DNA from: an uncultured Prevotellaceae bacterium
Lineage (GTDB): Bacteria > Bacteroidota > Bacteroidia > Bacteroidales > Bacteroidaceae
Assembly (NCBI GenBank): GCA_902768785.1
Contig: CACXMM010000010.1
Coordinates: forward strand, 1-64,000
Length of the DNA stretch: 64,000 bases
Direction: 5' to 3'
Numbering within the stretch: the first letter of the stretch is position 1; the number at the start of each line of letters is the position of its first letter. The notes beneath the pieces were generated by a model. That model did not search any database and was not told where the DNA came from. It saw only the letters and a program-made list of their open reading frames with translations. The position numbers and the translations under genes were made by a program. Positions 16,280 through 24,716 of the stretch are shown here, in pieces.

Positions 16280-17323
16280 ATGAATAAAAAAAATCTACTG
16301 CGACTGGCCTTTCTGCTGTTCCTGATCGTAGGGACCATCCTCATCATCCGGCAGCAACACGCCATGCCCTACCAGCATAATACCGGCTTTATCTTCGGCA
16401 CGGTGTATAACATCACCTATCAGAGTGATCGTGACTGGCAGAAAGAGATCGAGGCCGAACTGATGAAAGTGGATCAGTCACTGTCGCCCTTTAACAAAGG
16501 ATCCATCATCTCCAAAGTGAATCGCAACGAACAGGTCACCTTGAACGAGATGTTCCTCAACGTGTTCAAGCTGGCACAGCAAATCTCAGAAGAGACCGAC
16601 GGTGCCTTCGACATCACCGTGGCTCCTCTGGTGAATGCCTGGGGCTTCGGCTTCAAGAACGGCACCAATCCCACCAAACAGGTCATCGATAGTCTGATGG
16701 CTCTTGTGGGGTATGGGAAAGTGTCGCTGGCAGCACCGGACGTGAAGCACCCCACCCCATACATCAAGAAACAAGACCCGCGTATCATGCTCGACTGCTC
16801 TGCCATCGCCAAAGGCTACGGCAGTGATGTAGTGGCACGGTTCCTCAAACTACATGACATCCAGAACTTCATGGTGGAGATCGGAGGAGAGATCGTGACC
16901 AACGGAGTGAGCGACAAACGAGTGCCTTGGCGGATTGGGGTGACGAAACCTTCGGACGACTCGCTTAGTACAAGTAATAAGATGCAGGCGGTGCTCAATG
17001 TCACCAATAAAGCCATGGCCACAAGTGGGAACTACCGGAATTTCTATTACAAGGGGGGGAAGAAATATGCGCACACCATCGACCCGCATACCGGCTATCC
17101 CGTACAACACAATATCCTGTCGGCCACGGTACTGGCAAACGACTGTGCCACTGCCGATGCCTACGCGACATCGTTTATGGTGATGGGACTCGACGGGGCG
17201 AGAAAAATCCTGGACAAGCATCCTGAACTGATGGCCTACCTGATCTATACCGATGAGCAAGGGAACTATGCCATCTGGTATTCGAAGGACATGGAGAACA
17301 AGATTGTGTCAAGTGATAAGTAA
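16280..17323 (+). CDS. apbE: FAD:protein FMN transferase, ApbE family
   Basis: A 347-residue protein with an N-terminal membrane anchor or signal (LLRLAFLLFLIVGTILII), then an ApbE domain: FNKGSIISKVNRN, SEETDGAFDITVAPLVNAWGFG, the flavin-binding DCSAIAKGYGSD, VEIGGEIVTNGVS, and the metal-binding region PHTGYPVQHNILSATVLANDCATADAYATSFMVMG. ApbE moves FMN from FAD onto Thr of a D-x-x-T-S/A-A/T motif in exported flavoproteins such as RnfG and NqrC. It lies in the same run as DUF6048 (20 nt upstream) and Crp (6 nt downstream). Its flavoprotein substrate is not encoded here. Confidence 0.95.
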   Translation: MNKKNLLRLAFLLFLIVGTILIIRQQHAMPYQHNTGFIFGTVYNITYQSDRDWQKEIEAELMKVDQSLSPFNKGSIISKVNRNEQVTLNEMFLNVFKLAQQISEETDGAFDITVAPLVNAWGFGFKNGTNPTKQVIDSLMALVGYGKVSLAAPDVKHPTPYIKKQDPRIMLDCSAIAKGYGSDVVARFLKLHDIQNFMVEIGGEIVTNGVSDKRVPWRIGVTKPSDDSLSTSNKMQAVLNVTNKAMATSGNYRNFYYKGGKKYAHTIDPHTGYPVQHNILSATVLANDCATADAYATSFMVMGLDGARKILDKHPELMAYLIYTDEQGNYAIWYSKDMENKIVSSDK

Positions 17324-17329
17324 TATCCG

Positions 17330-17998
17330 ATGCGTAGCATATTCGAGAAGCTGCTGGAGCTACCCCTGTTTCTGGGAATGAGCCATAACGACCTGAGTCA
17401 GGTTGTGGCCCAGACGAAGTTTGGGTTCCATCGCGTGGCGAAAGGGAAAGACGTGGTGCAGGAGGGTGACCCCTGCGAGCATATCTTCTTCTTGGTGAAA
17501 GGCACATTACAAGTGGAGAGCCAGGCCGATGACCACAGCTACCGCATCATCGAGACGATGACGGCGCCCGATATCCTGCAGCCTGAGCGCATCTTCGGAC
17601 TAACCCAGCGGTATAGTAAGACCTTCACGGCCATGACGGAGTGTCAGCTGATGAGCATCAACAAATCAGAAACCCTCCGGCTGTCGGAAGAACATATCAT
17701 CTTCCAGCTGAACCTGCTCAACATCATCAGTACACAAAGTCAGCGCATCACTCACCAGCCCTGGCGCGCCCAGCCACAAGGTATCCGAAACAAAATTATC
17801 CGGTTCGTGGAAACGCATAGTATGAGACCGGCGGGCGAGAAAACACTTTATATCAAAATGGAGACACTGGCAAGCCTTATCGCTGAAAGTAGGTTAAATG
17901 TTTCCCGTGAACTGAACAGGATGCACCAAGACGGACTGATCCAACTGACACGAGGCATTATCCATGTTCCCGCCTTGGAGCAATTGCTGATGGAATGA
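17330..17998 (+). CDS. Crp/Fnr family transcriptional regulator
   Basis: A 222-residue protein with an N-terminal cyclic-nucleotide-binding-like domain (KDVVQEGDPCEHIFFLVKGTLQV, typical jelly-roll strands), a long dimer helix, and a C-terminal winged helix (METLASLIAESRLNVSRELNRMHQDGLIQLTRGII). No cysteine cluster for an Fnr-type Fe-S centre is visible, and the cAMP-contact Arg/Ser pair is not obvious, so the ligand is unknown. It is the last gene of the run, 6 nt after apbE. A possible role in redox or respiratory control is suggested only by that neighbour. Confidence 0.92.
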   Translation: MRSIFEKLLELPLFLGMSHNDLSQVVAQTKFGFHRVAKGKDVVQEGDPCEHIFFLVKGTLQVESQADDHSYRIIETMTAPDILQPERIFGLTQRYSKTFTAMTECQLMSINKSETLRLSEEHIIFQLNLLNIISTQSQRITHQPWRAQPQGIRNKIIRFVETHSMRPAGEKTLYIKMETLASLIAESRLNVSRELNRMHQDGLIQLTRGIIHVPALEQLLME

Positions 17999-18071
17999 GG
18001 CTGATAACGGTCAACTGAATAAATTTCGTTAAAAATATATTATATAATAAGGTGTATTAGATTATTTAATG

Positions 18072-18079
18072 TATCTTTG
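18072..18079 (+). promoter_or_regulatory. -7 box of the M3 peptidase gene
   Basis: TATCTTTG followed by CATTCC, 26 nt before the ATG at 18106. Confidence 0.6.
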
Positions 18080-18105
18080 CATTCCGTATTTAGTATGAGT
18101 GAAAT

Positions 18106-20262
18106 ATGACAGAGGAAGCAAAGAGAATAAATCCCTTTTTCGAAGAATATAAGACACCGCACGACACGGTGCCCTTTGACCGTATTCGCGTGGAGGACTT
18201 CGAAGAAGCCTTCATGGAAGGCATCCGTCGCGACAACGAGCAGATAGAAAAGACCATCAATAATCCGGAGAAACCGACATTCGACAATACCATCATCAAC
18301 GCTGAAGAGGACAAGGATGGCTACTACGACCTGCTGAGTCGGGTGAGCACCGTGTTCTTCAACCTTATGAGTGCGGAAACCAATGATGAGATCGATGCCT
18401 TGGCACAGAAGATGCAACCCATCCTCACCCAACATGCCAATGATGTACGTCTGAACAAACGACTCTTCGAGAGAATCAAATACGTACACCTGCATCACCG
18501 CCGACTGACCGCGGAGGAGAAGATGCTCCTTGACAACTGCTACGACGGATTCGTCAGAAGCGGTGCCCTGCTCGATGATGAAGGGAAAGAGAAACTGCGC
18601 TCACTCACCGAGGAGGCCTCGATGCTTTCGCTGCAGTTCTCACAGAACCTCTTGAAAGAAAACAAGGCTTTCATTCTCCATATCACCGACGAGAAGCAAC
18701 TTGACGGACTGCCAGAGACAGCACGTGAGGCTGCGGCACTGGCTGCAAAGGAGCGCGACCTGGAAGGATGGGTGTTCACACTCGACATGCCCAGCTATAG
18801 TCCGTTCATGACCTATAGCACACAGCGAGACCTCCGTGAGAAGATGTACATGGCACGCAATACCGTATGTACACATGACAATGCCGAGAACAACCTCGAA
18901 ATCTGCAAAAGACTCGTCAACCTCCGTCGGGAGGTTGCCCAGCTGTTAGGCTACAAGACCTATGCCGACTATGTGCTGAAGCACCGCATGGCCAGTAAGG
19001 TGAAGAACGTCTACAGACTGCTCGATGATTTAATTGATGCGTACAAGCCTACCGCCCTGAAAGAATACGCAGAGATAGAGAAGTTCGCACAGAAAAGTGA
19101 GGGCAAGGACTTCAAAATGGAGGCTTGGGATCAGGGATTCTATTCGCACAAGCTGCAACTGAAGAAATACAATATCGATGCCGAGATGCTGCGCCCCTAT
19201 TTCGAGCTGTCGAAAGTGATCGAAGGTGTCTTCGGACTGGCCAACCGTCTGTATGGCATCACATTCAAGGAAAATAAAGAGATCCCTGTATATCACCCCG
19301 ACGTGAAAGCGTATGAGGTGTTCGACAAGGACGGCTCTTACCTGGCAGTGTTCTATGCAGACTTCCATCCGAGAAAGGGAAAGCAGGGCGGTGCATGGAT
19401 GACAGAGTATCAAGGTCAATATATCCAAGAGAAGAAAGATCAGCAAGGGTCAAAGGATAAAGGTCAAAGTTCAAAGCTCAAAGTTCAAAGTTCAAAGCTC
19501 AAAGTTCAAAGTATAGAGAATGTACGTCCTCATGTGAGCGTGGTGATGAACCTGACGAAACCCACGGCGGAGAAGCCCGCCCTGCTCACCTTAGGTGAAG
19601 TAGAGACCTTCTTGCATGAATTTGGACACTCCCTGCATGGTATGTTTGCCAATACACGTTTTGAGAGTCTCAGCGGCACCAATGTGTGGTGGGACTTCGT
19701 GGAACTGCCCTCGCAGTTCATGGAGAACTATGCCGTGGAAAAGGAGTTCCTGCGTACCTTCGCCTATCACTATGAGACGGGTGAGCCCTTGCCCGATGAA
19801 CTCATCCGGCGTATCATGAGAAGCAGGAATTTCAATGTGGCCATGGGTTGTCTGCGACAGGTAAGCTTCGGTTTGCTCGACATGGCTTACTATACCAAAA
19901 AAGATGCTTTCACCGATGACATCATCCCCTTTGAGAAGAAGGCATGGGCAAAGGCATCCATCGTGAAGCCAAAGAAGAACCCCACGACCTGCATGACCGT
20001 GCAGTTCTCACATATCATGGCAGGTGGCTATGCTGCAGGATACTATAGCTACAAATGGGCAGAAGTGTTGGATGCAGATGCTTTCAGCGTATTCAAGAAA
20101 AATGGCATCTTTAACCAAGCGATAGCCCAGCGGTTCCGTGACTGCATCCTCAGCAAGGGTGGAACAGAACATCCCATGACCTTGTATAAACGGTTCAGAG
20201 GACAAGAGCCTACGATTGATGCCCTCTTGAAGAGAAATGGAATCAAAAGGGATAAGAGATGA
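18106..20262 (+). CDS. M3 family zinc oligopeptidase (Dcp/OpdA-like)
   Basis: A 718-residue thimet-type metallopeptidase with no signal peptide, so probably cytoplasmic and acting on short peptides. The zinc motif FLHEFGHSLHGM is at about residues 502-513 (HEFGH), the third ligand Glu is in FESLSGTNVWWDFVELPSQ downstream, and the C-terminal HIMAGGYAAGYYSYKWAEVLDAD is the conserved substrate-binding stretch. Between about residues 440 and 475 the family fold is interrupted by a Lys/Ser/Gln-rich segment (SKLKVQSSKLKVQS) encoded by nine heptamer repeats (19450-19512). The frame is intact because nine units make 63 nt. A change of one unit would shift the frame ahead of the catalytic site. Confidence 0.95.
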   Translation: MTEEAKRINPFFEEYKTPHDTVPFDRIRVEDFEEAFMEGIRRDNEQIEKTINNPEKPTFDNTIINAEEDKDGYYDLLSRVSTVFFNLMSAETNDEIDALAQKMQPILTQHANDVRLNKRLFERIKYVHLHHRRLTAEEKMLLDNCYDGFVRSGALLDDEGKEKLRSLTEEASMLSLQFSQNLLKENKAFILHITDEKQLDGLPETAREAAALAAKERDLEGWVFTLDMPSYSPFMTYSTQRDLREKMYMARNTVCTHDNAENNLEICKRLVNLRREVAQLLGYKTYADYVLKHRMASKVKNVYRLLDDLIDAYKPTALKEYAEIEKFAQKSEGKDFKMEAWDQGFYSHKLQLKKYNIDAEMLRPYFELSKVIEGVFGLANRLYGITFKENKEIPVYHPDVKAYEVFDKDGSYLAVFYADFHPRKGKQGGAWMTEYQGQYIQEKKDQQGSKDKGQSSKLKVQSSKLKVQSIENVRPHVSVVMNLTKPTAEKPALLTLGEVETFLHEFGHSLHGMFANTRFESLSGTNVWWDFVELPSQFMENYAVEKEFLRTFAYHYETGEPLPDELIRRIMRSRNFNVAMGCLRQVSFGLLDMAYYTKKDAFTDDIIPFEKKAWAKASIVKPKKNPTTCMTVQFSHIMAGGYAAGYYSYKWAEVLDADAFSVFKKNGIFNQAIAQRFRDCILSKGGTEHPMTLYKRFRGQEPTIDALLKRNGIKRDKR
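19450..19512 (+). repeat. Heptamer satellite (TCAAAGY)x9 inside the M3 peptidase gene
   Basis: Nine consecutive 7-nt units (TCAAAGG, ATAAAGG, then TCAAAGT/TCAAAGC). They encode repeats of SSKLKVQ in the present frame. Heptamer gain or loss would change the reading frame. Confidence 0.9.
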
Positions 20263-20309
20263 GAGATGAGGGATGAAAGATGAGGGATGAAAGATTAGAG
20301 ATTAGAGAG
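20253..20309 (+). repeat. GATGARRG heptamer array after the M3 peptidase stop codon
   Basis: Degenerate units of GATGAGG/GATGAAA start at the peptidase stop codon itself (AGATGAGAG) and end just before the ATG of the dCMP deaminase gene. The same kind of array follows three other genes in the window. Confidence 0.8.
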
Positions 20310-20735
20310 ATGACAGAGAAACAAAGGAAACTGGATCTGCGCTATCTGCGCATGGCTCGCATCTGGGCTGAGAACAGCTACTGCCAACGACGACAGGTGG
20401 GGGCATTGGTGGTGAAAGACAAGATGATCATCAGCGATGGCTACAACGGCACACCGAGTGGCTTTGAGAACGTATGCGAGGATGAGGACAACGTCACCAA
20501 GCCGTATGTGCTCCATGCCGAAGCCAATGCCATCACCAAACTGGCACGCAGTTCGAACAACAGTGACGGCTCTACGCTCTATGTCACGGCATCTCCTTGT
20601 ATCGAATGTGCAAAGCTCATCATCCAGGCAGGTATCCGACGGGTGGTATATGGTGAGAAATACCGTCTGGAAGACGGCATCAACTTATTGCGACGCGCCG
20701 GTATCGAAGTAGTATATTTGAATCCTGACGAATGA
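20310..20735 (+). CDS. dCMP deaminase family protein
   Basis: A 141-residue zinc-dependent deaminase. The HAE motif is in LHAEANAITKLA and the paired cysteines in SPCIECAKLII, with the N-terminal NSYCQRRQVGALVVKDKMIISDGYNGTPSG characteristic of dCMP/ComE-type deaminases. The reaction is dCMP to dUMP, feeding thymidylate synthesis. The frame is open upstream to 20280 through a heptamer repeat, but MTEKQRKLDLRYLRMA from 20310 is the family start. It lies between the M3 peptidase and the S41 protease, 18 nt from the latter, probably in one transcript. Confidence 0.93.
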   Translation: MTEKQRKLDLRYLRMARIWAENSYCQRRQVGALVVKDKMIISDGYNGTPSGFENVCEDEDNVTKPYVLHAEANAITKLARSSNNSDGSTLYVTASPCIECAKLIIQAGIRRVVYGEKYRLEDGINLLRRAGIEVVYLNPDE

Positions 20736-20753
20736 CCCAAAGCTCTATAAGCA

Positions 20754-22472
20754 ATGAAACAAAATAAGACAAACCGCTACATGCCTTTGCTGATGGCCAT
20801 CTGCGTGGTCGTCGGTGTGGTGATCGGCACCTTCTTTGCCAACCACTTCTCCAGTCAGCGGCTGAATATTATCAACAGCGGCAGTAACCGTCTGAATAAC
20901 TTGCTGCACATCATTGATGACCAATATGTGGACAAGGTGGATCTGGACTCACTGGTGGAGAAAGCGATCCCACAGATTCTAGGGGATCTCGACCCCCACT
21001 CCGTGTATATCAGTGCTAAGGATGTGCAGACAGCTACTGACGACCTGAAAGGATCGTTCTCGGGAGTCGGCATCGAATTCGTCATCCGCGAGGATACCAT
21101 CCATGTGCAGGGAGTCATCAAGAACGGTCCTGCAGAACGGGCTGGTCTGCTGGCAGGTGACAAAATCGTCTCCGTAGATGACAAGCCCTTCGTGGGAAAG
21201 AAAGTCACCAACGAGGAGGCACAGCACCGACTGAAAGGTCCGAAGGACACGAAAGTGAAGATCGGCATATTGCGTTATGGTGAGAAGAAGGTGAAGCAAT
21301 TCACAGTGACTCGCGGTGAGATTCCCACCAAGAGCGTCACCGCCACCTATATGTTAGACGATGATACGGGTTATATCCGTATTAAGAACTTCGGAGAGAA
21401 CACTTATCCAGAGATGCTCATCGCCCTGGCAAAACTGTCACAGGAGAATTTCAGCAACCTGATCATCGACCTGCGTGACAATACGGGCGGCTACTTGCAG
21501 TCAGCAGTACAGATCATCAATGAGTTCCTGCCAAACAACAAACTGATTGTCTATACCCAGGGACGCAAGTCACCACGCCAGGAATACAAGAGTAATGGAA
21601 AGGGAAGCTACCAGAAGATTCCACTTATTGTATTGATTAACGAGAGCAGCGCCTCTGCCTCAGAGATCTTCGCTGGTGCCATGCAAGACAATGACCGTGC
21701 CACCATTATCGGTCGCCGTTCCTTTGGCAAAGGACTGGTTCAGCAGCAGATCGGTTTCCCTGACGGTTCGATGATTCGTCTGACCATCGCACGTTACTAC
21801 ACACCATCGGGCCGCTGTATCCAGAAGCCCTACTCTCCTGGTGACAAGAACTATGAAGAGGATCTGCTGGAACGCTATGAACATGGTGAGTTCTTCAGTC
21901 AGGACAGCATCAAACATACAGGACCAGCCTATCACACCAGTATCGGTCGTGAGGTATATGGCGGCGGTGGTATCACCCCTGATCTCTTCGTGCCAGAGGA
22001 TACACTGGGCATCACGTCATATTATAAACAAGCCAGTATGAGCGGTTTGATCCTTCAGTTCGCTTTCACCTATACGGATGACAACCGGTTGAAGCTGAAT
22101 AACTTCACCGAGATGATGGCCTTGTCTGACTATCTGGTCAAACAGAACACTGTTGACAAGTTCGCCACGTATGCTGATAACCGCGGACTGAAACGAAGAA
22201 ACCTGATGATTCAGAAGAGTCATCAGCTGTTGGAGCGCTATATCAACAGCCGCATCATCTATAACATCATGGATGAAGATGCATGGGTACAATACCTGAA
22301 TCTCGACGATCCCGTGATCCGAGCAGCACAGAAAGTGTTTAAAGACAATGCCGCCTTCCCTCAAAAGCCCGATGTGGAAGAGAAGAAGGAGGAAAAGGTA
22401 GCCAAAGCTTCCATTAACGTGTTCATCAACAGAGAGATGGGCAGAAGATATAACATCATTGCCCGCTGCTGA
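20754..22472 (+). CDS. S41 family C-terminal processing peptidase
   Basis: A 572-residue protein with an N-terminal membrane anchor (MPLLMAICVVVGVVIGTFFA), so it acts in the periplasm. It has a short N-terminal domain, a PDZ domain at about residues 95-175 (FSGVGIEFVIREDTI, GPAERAGLLAGDKIVSVDD), and an S41 catalytic domain: NLIIDLRDNTGGYLQSAV, the nucleophile Ser in NESSASASEIFAGAMQD at about residue 303 and the general-base Lys in RRSFGKGLVQ near 329. These serine/lysine proteases trim the C-termini of envelope proteins. The C-terminal 150 residues form an extension common in Bacteroidetes. The 5-formyl-THF cyclo-ligase gene follows after 2 nt. Confidence 0.95.
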   Translation: MKQNKTNRYMPLLMAICVVVGVVIGTFFANHFSSQRLNIINSGSNRLNNLLHIIDDQYVDKVDLDSLVEKAIPQILGDLDPHSVYISAKDVQTATDDLKGSFSGVGIEFVIREDTIHVQGVIKNGPAERAGLLAGDKIVSVDDKPFVGKKVTNEEAQHRLKGPKDTKVKIGILRYGEKKVKQFTVTRGEIPTKSVTATYMLDDDTGYIRIKNFGENTYPEMLIALAKLSQENFSNLIIDLRDNTGGYLQSAVQIINEFLPNNKLIVYTQGRKSPRQEYKSNGKGSYQKIPLIVLINESSASASEIFAGAMQDNDRATIIGRRSFGKGLVQQQIGFPDGSMIRLTIARYYTPSGRCIQKPYSPGDKNYEEDLLERYEHGEFFSQDSIKHTGPAYHTSIGREVYGGGGITPDLFVPEDTLGITSYYKQASMSGLILQFAFTYTDDNRLKLNNFTEMMALSDYLVKQNTVDKFATYADNRGLKRRNLMIQKSHQLLERYINSRIIYNIMDEDAWVQYLNLDDPVIRAAQKVFKDNAAFPQKPDVEEKKEEKVAKASINVFINREMGRRYNIIARC

Positions 22473-22474
22473 AC

Positions 22475-23005
22475 ATGAACAAGAAAGATCTGCGCCAGTT
22501 TATACGCATGCAGAAAGGACAGTTCACCCAGAAAGAGCTGGATGAACTGTCCTTACCTATCATGAAACGGCTGCTCGCTCACCCACGTATCAAGCAAGCC
22601 CACACACTACTGATGTATTATTCACTCGATGATGAAGTGAATACCCATGAGGTTATCAACCAACTGGTGGACCAGGGGAAAACAGTTTTACTGCCAGCTG
22701 TGGTCGATGACACAAGGATGGAGCTGCGGCAATATACAGGGCCCCTCGATTTGGAAGGGGGATTCTTTCACATCATGGAACCCGTAGGGAAGCTATTCAC
22801 CGATTATGGCAGTATCGAGGTGGCCGTTGTTCCCGGTATGGCCTTCGATTCACGCTGCAACCGACTGGGTCGTGGAAAGGGTTACTACGACCGATTCCTG
22901 TCGCAGATGCCTGCAATATATAAAATAGGTGTATGTTTCGATTTCCAGAAACTGCCGGGAATCCCCGCTGAGGAAAACGACATCAAGATGGATGAGGTTC
23001 TCTAA
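22475..23005 (+). CDS. 5-formyltetrahydrofolate cyclo-ligase
   Basis: A 176-residue enzyme, family length, that converts 5-formyl-THF to 5,10-methenyl-THF with ATP. Visible motifs are the N-terminal KKDLRQFIRMQKGQF, SLDDEVNTHEVINQL, and the conserved nucleotide/folate segment VPGMAFDSRCNRLGRGKGYYDRFL. It starts 2 nt after the S41 protease stop and is probably cotranscribed with it. Its stop codon overlaps, on the opposite strand, the stop of the DUF721 gene, and the small hairpin GGTTC/GAACC at 22996-23012 spans both stops. Confidence 0.94.
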   Translation: MNKKDLRQFIRMQKGQFTQKELDELSLPIMKRLLAHPRIKQAHTLLMYYSLDDEVNTHEVINQLVDQGKTVLLPAVVDDTRMELRQYTGPLDLEGGFFHIMEPVGKLFTDYGSIEVAVVPGMAFDSRCNRLGRGKGYYDRFLSQMPAIYKIGVCFDFQKLPGIPAEENDIKMDEVL

Positions 23006-23012
23006 TAGAACC
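22996..23012. terminator. Small hairpin over two convergent overlapping stop codons
   Basis: GGTTC-tctaata-GAACC covers the TAA of the 5-FTHF cyclo-ligase gene and the TAG of the DUF721 gene. The stem is short with no strong T run, so terminator function is only possible. Confidence 0.35.
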
Positions 23013-23292
23013 GGATATCAATAATAATCCGCGCACCAACCTCCTGATTGAGGCGGTTCACCAACTCTGAGCGCATCATGGAAAGATCCGATCTGAGGGC
23101 AGGACGGGATATCTTAACAAACAACACCTGATTGCGGATATACTTCTCTTCTGTATAACGCTCAATCACTTTTCCTGCCACTTTTCCCCAGGCATCAATC
23201 AGCCGTTTTTGCAACAATGGCATCTCCAAGCCGTTCTGTCGCAAGAACTGATTCACCAAATCGTTGATATCGTGTACATCCCGTTTAAACAT
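23002..23292 (-). CDS. DUF721 (DciA-related) protein
   Basis: A 96-residue basic protein beginning MFKRDVHDINDLVNQFLRQNGLEMPLLQKRLIDAWGKVAGKVIERY and ending with VNRLNQEVGARIIIDIRFY, the DUF721 pattern. DciA, a DUF721 protein, loads the DnaB helicase in bacteria that lack DnaC. This short form has the KH-like core only. The frame extends to 23316, but the ATG at 23292 overlaps the recF stop by 8 nt and gives the family start. Pairing with recF in one operon, as seen here, is common and supports a role in replication initiation or restart. Confidence 0.88.
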   Translation of the reverse strand: MFKRDVHDINDLVNQFLRQNGLEMPLLQKRLIDAWGKVAGKVIERYTEEKYIRNQVLFVKISRPALRSDLSMMRSELVNRLNQEVGARIIIDIRFY

Positions 23293-24412
23293 CGCTTGTC
23301 TCTCCTTCCTCCACACGCTCCGTCACCACACCGTCGGCGACAGAAAACAACTTATAATCAAAACTGTTCTCATGAAGGATCCGGTCAAGATGATCCCGAT
23401 TGGTGTCGGTGATGAAGATCTGTCCATATTCCTCACTGGCTACCATCTGCACGATACGCTCCACCCGATGTGCATCTAACTTGTCGAAGATATCATCCAG
23501 TAAGAGCAAAGGGGTCGTCTTACTACAGGTACGTTTCAAGAATCGGAACTGTGCTAACTTCATGGCTATCACAAAGGTCTTCAGCTGTCCTTGACTACCC
23601 TCACGTCGCATGGGATATCCCCCCAATAGCATCTCCAAGTCATCACGATGGACACCATGCAAGGAGTAACCTACGGCACGGTCTTTCATCCGGTCACGCT
23701 GGATGACATCCAACAAAGGTCCCCGCTGACCATGAGAGACATAATGAAGTGACACCGTCTCCTTGTCATCCGAGATATCCTGATAGATCTGTTGGAACAC
23801 AGGAAGCAGTTCGTTCACAAAGGCATTGCGTTTCTGATAGACCACCTCCCCTTCAGTAGCCATCTGCTCCTCCCAGATACGCATCAGTTCCCAATCGGGC
23901 TCCTCCTCCATCTTTAACAAGGTGTTCCGTTGTTGCAAGGCTTTGTTATAACGGTTCAATGCCTCCACATAGGTGTTGTCGTATTGTGAGATTACCACAT
24001 CCATCAGACGACGCCGTTCCTCACTGCCTCCATCCACCAGATAGGTATCAGCGGGAGACACAAAGACCAAGGGAATCAGTCCGAGATGCTGCGACAACCG
24101 TTTATATTCCTTCTTGTTCCTCTTGAAATGTTTTTTCGTTCCCCGTTTCATTCCACAGTAGATCTCCTCCTTGTTTCCTGCTTCATCTTGATAAGACCCT
24201 TCCAACACGAAGAAAGGCTCGTCATGGCAGATGACCTGCGAATCGATACTATGATAAGCACTCCGGCAGAACGAAAGATAATATACTGCATCCAACATGT
24301 TGGTCTTACCAGCACCGTTCGGACCGATAAAACAATTCATCTTCGGTGACAGGGGTAAACTGGCCTCCTTGATGTTCTTGTAGTTGATGATGGATATCTT
24401 ATTCAGTATCAT
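23285..24412 (-). CDS. recF: DNA replication and repair protein RecF
   Basis: A 375-residue SMC-like ATPase. Walker A is CFIGPNGAGKTNMLDAVYYLSFCRS near residue 30, the ABC-type signature lies in PMRREGSQGQLKTFVIAMKLAQ, and Walker B is LLLLDDIFDKLD followed by a D-loop His region (FITDTNRDHLD). RecF helps load RecA at gaps with RecO and RecR. The ATG at 24412 lies only 8 nt from a TAACTTTG promoter box (24420-24427), so its mRNA may be leaderless or nearly so. A second, similar promoter-hairpin copy lies 84 nt further upstream. DUF721 overlaps its 3' end. Confidence 0.97.
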   Translation of the reverse strand: MILNKISIINYKNIKEASLPLSPKMNCFIGPNGAGKTNMLDAVYYLSFCRSAYHSIDSQVICHDEPFFVLEGSYQDEAGNKEEIYCGMKRGTKKHFKRNKKEYKRLSQHLGLIPLVFVSPADTYLVDGGSEERRRLMDVVISQYDNTYVEALNRYNKALQQRNTLLKMEEEPDWELMRIWEEQMATEGEVVYQKRNAFVNELLPVFQQIYQDISDDKETVSLHYVSHGQRGPLLDVIQRDRMKDRAVGYSLHGVHRDDLEMLLGGYPMRREGSQGQLKTFVIAMKLAQFRFLKRTCSKTTPLLLLDDIFDKLDAHRVERIVQMVASEEYGQIFITDTNRDHLDRILHENSFDYKLFSVADGVVTERVEEGETSDV

Positions 24413-24418
24413 TGGTGT

Positions 24419-24594
24419 GCAAAGTTACGAAAAGTCGAGCGAAGAACAAAACGAACTCGTTTGTTTTTTCTTCCGAGACGTAGTAACTTCGCGATTGCCA
24501 TCGCAAAGTTACGAAAAGTCGAGCGAAAAGCCAAATGTATTTGGGCTTTTCCGAGTGCAAGTAACTTCGGTGAACCCAAAGTTACGAAAAAACG
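24419..24594 (-). promoter_or_regulatory. Tandem promoter-hairpin elements upstream of recF
   Basis: Two homologous units (24419-24492 and 24503-24570) share GCAAAGTTACGAAAAGTCGA at one end and GTAACTTCG at the other, with a different hairpin between them (AAAACGAACTCGTTTGTTTT versus AAAAGCCAAAT/ATTTGGGCTTTT). A partial third unit is at 24575-24594. On the minus strand each full unit ends in a TAACTTTG -7 box (24427-24420 and 24511-24504). The tract 24413-24716 has no gene. Confidence 0.7.
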
Positions 24595-24647
24595 GGTGCT
24601 GAACGAAAAAAAACAGCAATAAATTTCAATAAGTGGAATAAATTCCG

Positions 24648-24655
24648 TAATTTTG
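24648..24655 (+). promoter_or_regulatory. -7 box of the TPR protein-ribH operon
   Basis: TAATTTTG followed by CAACC, giving a leader of about 60 nt before the ATG at 24717. Confidence 0.55.
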
Positions 24656-24716
24656 CAACCCAAATGAATGAACCGCAGTGCGGTGCAACAGAAGTCAATA
24701 AAAAACAATTCAATAA

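Noticed and set aside
24384..24602. 72-codon plus-strand frame upstream of recF
   Set aside because: It is a translation of the promoter-hairpin repeats, not a gene.
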